From positions 310,001 to 374,000 of the forward strand of contig NZ_CP060784.1 of NCBI RefSeq assembly GCF_014489555.1: 64,000 nucleotides of DNA, written 5' to 3'. Shown piece by piece: positions 58,533 through 64,000 of the stretch (positions are counted from its first letter, which is position 1; each line of letters starts with the position of its first letter). The notes beneath the pieces were generated by a model. That model did not search any database and was not told the DNA's origin. It saw only the letters and a list, made by a program, of their open reading frames with translations. The DNA comes from Hymenobacter qilianensis. GTDB taxonomy: Bacteria > Bacteroidota > Bacteroidia > Cytophagales > Hymenobacteraceae. Made by a program: the position numbers and the translations under genes.

Positions 58533-59132
58533 ATGAGGCGTAAATTATTTACCTGGCTGCTGGGGCTATTTGTAGCCATAGCGGTAAGTGCCTGCTGCGG
58601 CAGCGTATCCTGCGAGTGTAACGACACCTTCGAAGATGCGATCTACTTTCAGTTTAACCTCGCTGATTCACAAGGCACCAATGGCTTCCGTCCCGCCGAT
58701 GTTGATACCGTTGTGTTGGTGCGCTACCCTTACGTTGATCCGTTGGTGCAGCTACCGCCAAACGCGCCCAAAGTGCCCAACGATACCGCCCGCATTATCC
58801 GCTCGTTAGATCTGGTGACTGAGCCTATCATACTCAATACTGCCGCCCCTTTCACGGCGGGCGGTGCGCGCAAGCTCGACGCTTACAAGTATCAGCTCTA
58901 CGTCGTTCGACACTTCCCAGGGACCGCTACTCCTCCCGAAACCGTCTTCTTCTCGCTCGATTCTATTATGCTGGCGGGCCGTTTCGTAGGCGACGGGTGC
59001 TGCACCTGCTATCAGAACGAGGGCAAAAAGCTACGCGTGACGAAGGCCGAAAAGCCTGGTACCTCAGGCACTATTTTGGATATAACCCCTGCCGAAGGCG
59101 ACGAGCCAAAGACTGTTGTGCTTAGCCGCTAA
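58533..59132 (+). CDS. Lipoprotein of unknown function
   Basis: 199 residues from ATG 58533, with a lipobox VSAC (AIAVSAC, Cys about 21). Cys-rich start (CCGSVSCEC) and a GDGCCTCYQ segment later, suggesting disulfides or metal binding. The rest is beta-rich (DAIYFQFNLADSQG; FFSLDSIMLAGRFVG). No named family recognised. The 228 bases between it and the divergent rhodopsin are AT-rich (especially 58350-58395) and hold both promoters. Confidence 0.7.
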   Translation: MRRKLFTWLLGLFVAIAVSACCGSVSCECNDTFEDAIYFQFNLADSQGTNGFRPADVDTVVLVRYPYVDPLVQLPPNAPKVPNDTARIIRSLDLVTEPIILNTAAPFTAGGARKLDAYKYQLYVVRHFPGTATPPETVFFSLDSIMLAGRFVGDGCCTCYQNEGKKLRVTKAEKPGTSGTILDITPAEGDEPKTVVLSR

Positions 59133-59264
59133 AATATTGGCAATGAACGCGCAACAAGCGGTATTCAGACTTACATATCTTACGTATACTAGCCTTGCCG
59201 GGCTAGATATAAATGGCTGCTGTTTGTAAATCAAAAAATCATTATCGGGGTTATACGCTTTATC

Positions 59265-61591
59265 ATGCTGAAAGAATTATCACCCCACGTCGCCACGGCC
59301 TTTCCGTTTGCCACGACTCTGAGTCTGGAGCCGCTGATTGCGTATTGGCAAGCCCGCGAGACTGATCCTAATGCGGGTATAGCGCTGCTCGCGCGCTCCA
59401 TCGGCGAGCAGGTGGCCGCTGCCGAATGGGCCCGCGGCCCCATCCTCGACCATGCTACCATTGAGTGCAACTGCGACTTGGTAGAAACCCTTATGCTGGC
59501 CGTCATTCCGGCTGCATCTTTCCAAACGGCTATTAGCGGCGTTATTCCGCCTTTCCAGCGCTACAGCTTCTACCATACGCCACGCTTTGCGGAGGTGCTG
59601 CTCAATCCACAGCAGAACATCAAGCAGCCGCTGAACGTGGATGCGCGCACCATGGAAGTATACATGGCGCGAATGGCTTATGCCCTGATTCTGGATAAGA
59701 TATACGGCGTGCAGCTGCCGATTACGGGCTCTATCACGTTTACAGTACCCGATTATAACATTGGCCTATACCGTCACTACAGTGTCGATTTCGACTCTAC
59801 ATTTCTGGATGTGCGCGTGATTGGTGAGCGCCCCGCGCTTACGTCGGCGCAGCTGGACACGCTGACACACAACCTGCACCGCACCGACTTGTGGCAGGAG
59901 CTTTTGCCCCCAGCAGCTTTGAACTGGTAGGTTTTAACATCCTGAACCTGGCTGATGTCACGGAGCAGGAAATTCTCTCGGAGCTGAAGTACGATCTGCT
60001 GGAGCGTGATGTTCTGCAAGCCTCCGACCGCCTCGAGCAAATTCAGGAAAAGCTGCGGGTGCTGTTCGGACGCCCTTTCTTGCAGCTCGGCATTGCCGCC
60101 TATGACGAGAAGAAAAAGGCGTTTGTAGACTTTGGGCGCAAAATCAACCACAGCTTTCTAACCAAGCAACTAGCTCACCAGGAGGCTGGTAGCGGCTTCC
60201 GCCAGATTTACTCTCAGCTCTGGCAAGACCGCCAGCCGCTGGTATTGGAGGACGTAGAGCAGGCCGACATTCCCGAAGATTTGCGCCAGCAGATTCTGGG
60301 CATCGGTATTCGCAGCGCAATTCTGGCCTTGCTCCCGTACGGCGACGACACGGTGGGTTTGCTTGAGCTGGGCTCGCCGAATGTGAACGATCTGGATGAG
60401 TTTTGCCTGGAGAAGGTTAATCAGTTTGTGCCCCTGTTCGCGGTAGCGGTGAAGCGCAATGCAGAAGAAATTCAGACGCGTGTACAGGCGATTATTAAGG
60501 AGAAGTTTACAGCCATTCACCCGACTATGGAGTGGCGCTTCACTGATGCAGCATTGAACCTGCTGGCTAAAGTGGAAGAAGGCAACAAAAACGCTGAGAT
60601 AGAGCCCATCGTGTTCCATGACGTGTATCCGCTACACGGCTCCAGCGACATTCGCAGCAGCAGCACCGCCCGCAATGACGCTATTCAAGGCGACTTGATC
60701 GAGCATCTTACCCTAGCTAATAAGGTACTGAAAAAGGCTTCGGAGTTTCAGGCCTTGCCTATTCTGGACGAGCTCAAGTTTTACGTAACCAAGCACCTAC
60801 GCCGCTTGCGCCAGGGTATCCTGACCGGCGATGAAGTAAGCATTTTTGAGTCGTTGAAGACGGAGGTAGAGCCCCTGTTCGAATACTTGTCTCAGAATAC
60901 TCCCGATTTGCGGCCCGTCATTGCCAACTATTGGTCTAATATGGACCCTGATCTGGGCATTCTGTACAAGCGTCGTAAGGAGTTTGAGCAAAGCGTAACG
61001 CTGCTCAATGATACCGTAAGCGACTACCTTGATGAGGAAGAGGAAAAGGCCCAGGAGATGTTTCCGCACTACTTTCAGCGCCTCAAAACCGACGGTGTAG
61101 AGCACAATATCTACGTCGGTGCTTCGCTGGTAGAGAATAAGCCCTTCGACCTGGTTTTCCTGAAAAACCTGCGCCTGTGGCAACTGCTGGTAATGATAGA
61201 AATTACCCGCCGGACTGCGGAGCTTCGTGATAAGCTGCCCGTACCACTAGAAACCACCCAGCTGATTCTCATTCATGGTCAGCCGCTTAACATCCGTTTC
61301 CGCCTCGATGAGCGGCAGTTTGATGTAGATGGCGCCTACAACATCCGCTACGAAATTATTAAGAAGCGGATTGATAAGGCCACGGTGCTGGGCACTGGCG
61401 AGCGGCTAACGCAGCCGGGCTACATCGCCCTTGTTTACGCGCAGCAGCGCGAGGCCGATGAGTATCTTGAATACCTTGATTATTTGCAGGACCGTGGCCT
61501 TTTGGAGCCGGAAGTAGAAGAGCTGGAGCTAGAGGAACTTCAGGGCGTGAAAGGGCTGCTGGCCCTTCGGGTGAAAGTGAAGCTCGGATAA
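59265..61591 (+). CDS. GAF domain-containing protein (frameshifted)
   Basis: Restored length 775 residues. The frame change lies in the C run 59907-59911: one base turns the end ELLPPAALNW into ELLPPSSFELVGFNILNLADVTEQEI and opens the rest. N-terminal 200 residues: a conserved Bacteroidota-specific domain. GAF-like segment about 240-400 (LEQIQEKLRVLFGRPFLQLGIAAYDEK ... LGIGIRSAILALLPYGDDTVGLLELGSP). The C-terminal half is helical and acidic with no output domain such as kinase, GGDEF or HTH. Cytosolic; perhaps a ligand-sensing scaffold, function unknown. Confidence 0.8.
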
Positions 61592-61613
61592 TTTATTGGA
61601 TGGAGAAGCGGGT

Positions 61614-62300
61614 CTACTCGGCCTCTTCCTCATCTAATAACGCCTCCTCGCGCCACCATAGGTGCAAGCCTGTGCGCAGCAGAATAAGCCACGCCAACCC
61701 CGCCGCGAAACCTGCCAGAACATCAGTGAAGTAGTGGACGTGCAAATACACCCGGCTCAGACCAATTACGAAGGCCCAGAACAATAGCGCTGCTGCCCAG
61801 GCCGGGTGGCGGCCATGGCGCCATAGCAGCCAGGCCAGACAGCCGTACAGCGCTAACCCAATCATGGAGTGGCCACTGGGAAAGCTGAGTCCATATTGCT
61901 GGAACAGAGCACTATCGGGGCGCAGGCGTTGAAAATGGGTTTTTAGCAATTGATTGAGCAGCGCCGCGCCCACAATGGCCCAGAACACTTCCAGGCCTTC
62001 GCGCCGGAAATTGCGCAGCGCCAACCCCGAGGGCAGCAGGATGGCGGTGGCCACCAAAAACGGCGCAGAAGCAAAAAATGTAATTCCGCGCATCAGTGGC
62101 GTAAGCACGGGCCAATTGGTTCGGTGCGCATCTATCCACTGAAACGCCGCCTCATCCATCGCCTTCGATTCATGCTCAAAGACGATGCGCGTGAGGTAAA
62201 AAAACACCACGAATGCCGTTATAAACAACACACTGACCAACACAACTTCTGCGGTCAGCAGCCCTAAGAGCTTCAAAAATCGGGCAGTGAGGTTTTTCAT
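61614..62300 (-). CDS. PAP2-family membrane phosphatase, copy 1
   Basis: 228 residues, about five membrane helices. The three acid phosphatase motifs are intact: KTHFQRLRP (KxxxxxxRP), LSFPSGHSMIG (PSGH) and GLSRVYLHVHYFTDVLAG (SRxxxxxHxxxD). The family dephosphorylates lipid phosphates such as undecaprenyl pyrophosphate or phosphatidic acid. C-terminus acidic (EEALLDEEEAE). A similar protein lies on the far side of the tRNA gene, so the two may come from a local duplication. Confidence 0.9.
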   Translation of the reverse strand: MKNLTARFLKLLGLLTAEVVLVSVLFITAFVVFFYLTRIVFEHESKAMDEAAFQWIDAHRTNWPVLTPLMRGITFFASAPFLVATAILLPSGLALRNFRREGLEVFWAIVGAALLNQLLKTHFQRLRPDSALFQQYGLSFPSGHSMIGLALYGCLAWLLWRHGRHPAWAAALLFWAFVIGLSRVYLHVHYFTDVLAGFAAGLAWLILLRTGLHLWWREEALLDEEEAE

Positions 62301-62458
62301 ACCGGAAAATAGCGCTTCAACTGCTTTCTTTCCACTATTCTCTTTTCTAAAGAATAGGAAGATCAGCTTTCTAGCCTTCGGGTATAAACAGGAGCCTCAT
62401 GCTAGTCAAAGCCTGAAATACTACTTCTGGGGGCTTTTTGCTGGCCCGAAAACAAAAA

Positions 62459-62482
62459 AAGCTGGCCCGAAGGACCAGCTTT
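62459..62482. terminator. Terminator of tRNA-Leu with TTCG tetraloop
   Basis: On the minus strand AAGCTGGTCC-TTCG-GGCCAGCTT followed by a T run: one mismatched or wobble pair, stable TTCG loop. It lies 8 bases beyond the tRNA 3' end, and is flanked by T runs on both sides. Confidence 0.9.
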
Positions 62483-62489
62483 TTTGTTG

Positions 62490-62571
62490 TGCGCTCGGGG
62501 AGACTCGAACTCCCACACCTTGCGGAACTGCCGCCTGAAGACAGCGCGTCTACCAATTTCGCCACAAGCGC
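62490..62571 (-). tRNA. tRNA-Leu (anticodon CAG)
   Basis: 82-base class II tRNA on the minus strand, with CCA not encoded. Acceptor GCGCTTG pairs with CGAGCGC (7 bp, one G-U), discriminator A. D loop contains the AATTGGTAGACGC segment of leucine tRNAs. Anticodon stem-loop CTGTC-TTCAGGC-GGCAG gives anticodon CAG, reading CUG. A long variable arm (around AGTTCCGCAAGGTG) and T arm GGGAGTTCGAGTCTCCC follow. The rightward neighbour is a PAP2 gene. Confidence 0.95.
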
Positions 62572-62689
62572 AGCATTAGCTAAAAGGCACTTTCCTCGTT
62601 GGAGGTGCTTTTAACGCTGCAAAGATAGGAGCCGCCGAGGCTTTCCGACAATTCTTTTCTCAAAAATTTCTACTCACTATCCGCCCGTT

Positions 62690-63409
62690 CTAGCTTGCGG
62701 GCTGTTCGTCAAGGGATTGCAAGGGACGACGGAGTCGCTTTTTTGTTTCAAACTCTACGCGCCGCAGCACCGGAATGGCAATTAGCAGCCACACGATACC
62801 GGCAGTGAAGCCCGCCAGCACATCGGTGGCGTAGTGCACACGCAGATACACGCGCGTGAGGCCAATAATCAGAATCAGGAGCCCCAGCACACTGATTAGG
62901 AGCCAGCGCCAGACCGGGCGGCGCACGTGGGTATACACCAAGTAAATCAAGAGGCCATAAAAGGAGGCGCTGATCATGGCGTGGCCGCTGGGAAAGCTCA
63001 GGCCCGACGCGGAGGTAAGCGGCAGCAAGGGCCTGGGGCGATTGTAAAAATTCTTCAACACCAGATTGAGCGAAATACTGCCCAGGGCTACCACCGGAAT
63101 AAGCAGAGAGTACCATCGGTGACGGCGCAGAAACAGAAACCAGCCAATCAAAGCGAGGGCCACCGTGGTAATGAAATTGCGTGAGGCTAGAAACGTGATG
63201 GCTTCAACCCACACCTGCTGCTCGGCTCCCATCAGGTCGCGCGCCCAGCGAAATGCCTGCGCATCGAAGCTGGCCGCATCCTGGTCGAATACTTCCCGGC
63301 TGACGGCTAAAAAGACCACCACGCCCACGACCCCTAGCGTGAGCATAATGGCAAATTCGGTGATAAATAATAAGAAGCCCGCCAGCAAGCGGCGCAAAGC
63401 ATTAGTCAT
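62690..63409 (-). CDS. PAP2-family membrane phosphatase, copy 2
   Basis: 239 residues from ATG 63409 (MTNALRRLLAGFLLF); the long upstream frame to 63589 overlaps the divergent methyltransferase gene and is not conserved. Motifs complete: KNFYNRPRP (KxxxxxxRP), LSFPSGHAMIS, GLTRVYLRVHYATDVLAG (TR in place of SR). Membrane arrangement and the stretch around FDAQAFRWARDL/ITFLASRNF resemble the first copy (DEAAFQWIDAH, ITFFASAPF). C-terminus basic rather than acidic. Lipid-phosphate phosphatase by family. Confidence 0.9.
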   Translation of the reverse strand: MTNALRRLLAGFLLFITEFAIMLTLGVVGVVVFLAVSREVFDQDAASFDAQAFRWARDLMGAEQQVWVEAITFLASRNFITTVALALIGWFLFLRRHRWYSLLIPVVALGSISLNLVLKNFYNRPRPLLPLTSASGLSFPSGHAMISASFYGLLIYLVYTHVRRPVWRWLLISVLGLLILIIGLTRVYLRVHYATDVLAGFTAGIVWLLIAIPVLRRVEFETKKRLRRPLQSLDEQPAS

Positions 63410-63455
63410 AGAGAATGAGTACGGGTGCTGAAGTGAGTACGCTGCAGACTTTGGT

Positions 63456-64000
63456 ATGTTTACGCAATCCAGGAAAGCACACCCTGAGCACCAGCCCCAG
63501 CTAATGGCTGTTCTGGTGGGCTGCAACCTCAGCCGCTTGCTTTCAACAACTACACCATTCACTTCAAACACGGTACCCATCGAACGCAACTCAGCCTCTT
63601 TCGATTTTGTGGCGGCGTTCTACGATCCGCTGGCCCGCTTGGTGTTTGGCTCGGCCTTGCAGCGGGCGCAGCAAGCCGCATTGGCATATTTGCTCCCCAG
63701 TGCGCCGTCGGTGCTGATTGTGGGCGGCGGCACGGGCTGGGTGCTCTTAGAAACACTAAGATTGCGGCCGGCAGCGCGCATTTTGTACCTGGAAGCCTCA
63801 GCGGCTATGCTGCGCAAGTCGCAGGCTTTGCTGCAGCGGCATGCGCCGGCTCACGTGGCGCAGGTTGAGTTCAGGCTTGGTACGGAAGCGGATTTGCCCC
63901 CGGCGCTCAGTTTGACGCGCTTATCACCTTTTTTCTGCTCGATTTATTTACTCTGCCTGATCTGAGGCGGCTGCTCCAGCGCTTGCAAGCAGCTAGCCTG
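63456..64000 (+). CDS. Class I SAM-dependent methyltransferase, partial (frameshifted)
   Basis: Runs off the right edge. The start is uncertain (ATG 63456 or 63504); the domain begins near SFDFVAAFYDPLARLVFG. Rossmann motif I VLIVGGGTGWVLLE with an acidic end of strand 2 (LYLEAS). A frame change in the C run 63897-63901: one added base turns TEADLPPALSL into TEADLPPGAQFDALITFFLLDLF, the motif IV region. Substrate unknown. It is divergent from PAP2 copy 2, 46 bases apart. Confidence 0.8.

Overview
The window reads as chromosomal DNA from a bacterium of the Bacteroidota, most probably Hymenobacter or a close relative in the Hymenobacteraceae (Cytophagales). The evidence is a TonB receptor with an N-terminal carboxypeptidase-regulatory domain followed by a DUF4249 lipoprotein, a YceI/MarR pair, a very large secreted amidohydrolase pair, a fused GT2/sugar-transferase protein, a moderately high GC content (judged by eye), few Shine-Dalgarno-like sites, and many terminators of the form AAAAAGCCCCCCAG-loop-CTGGGGGGCTTTTT. 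I see no prophage, insertion sequence, CRISPR array or rRNA. The content is mostly housekeeping.

Layout. 0-9 kb: edge of a response regulator, YqcI/YcgG and DUF1989 proteins, two secreted amidohydrolases, a Tudor-like DUF2945 protein, an APC permease and a small secreted protein. 9-18 kb: a metallo-beta-lactamase/double rhodanese protein, the SbcCD nuclease, an uncharacterised protein and an HNH protein. 18-31 kb: thioredoxin, TonB receptor plus DUF4249 lipoprotein, purine nucleoside phosphorylase, SppA, RarA, an EamA exporter, dihydrolipoamide dehydrogenase, a geranylgeranyl-reductase-like flavoprotein and FabG. 32-46 kb: a VWA-like membrane protein, an RluE-like pseudouridine synthase with an alpha/beta hydrolase, DnaK, an FAD monooxygenase, an EEP nuclease, PurE, MarC, HemE, heptose-7-phosphate kinase and an aminotransferase. 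46-64 kb: the GT2 fusion, RecR, ClpS, YceI with MarR, AraC, an NTF2-like protein, a dipeptide epimerase, a dicarboxylate/glutamate symporter, a microbial rhodopsin of the xenorhodopsin type, a GAF protein, two PAP2 phosphatases flanking tRNA-Leu(CAG), and the start of a methyltransferase.

Three things stand out. (1) Eighteen genes contain a total of 20 single-base deletions, nearly all in C or G runs and mostly inside one DNA word (TTTGCCCCCCAG or its complement). Adding one base restores a full-length, recognisable protein each time, so I treat these as intact genes with probable sequencing or assembly undercalls and give the restored spans. (2) That word is strongly over-represented in coding sequence in all frames and in terminators, like a DNA uptake or architecture signal. 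(3) Once its two frameshifts are repaired, the rhodopsin at 57608-58304 carries the xenorhodopsin marks: Pro at the bacteriorhodopsin Asp212 position and a D-T-A helix-C motif. This predicts an inward light-driven proton pump or a sensor. Several long imperfect inverted repeats with co-varying arms are also scattered between genes.
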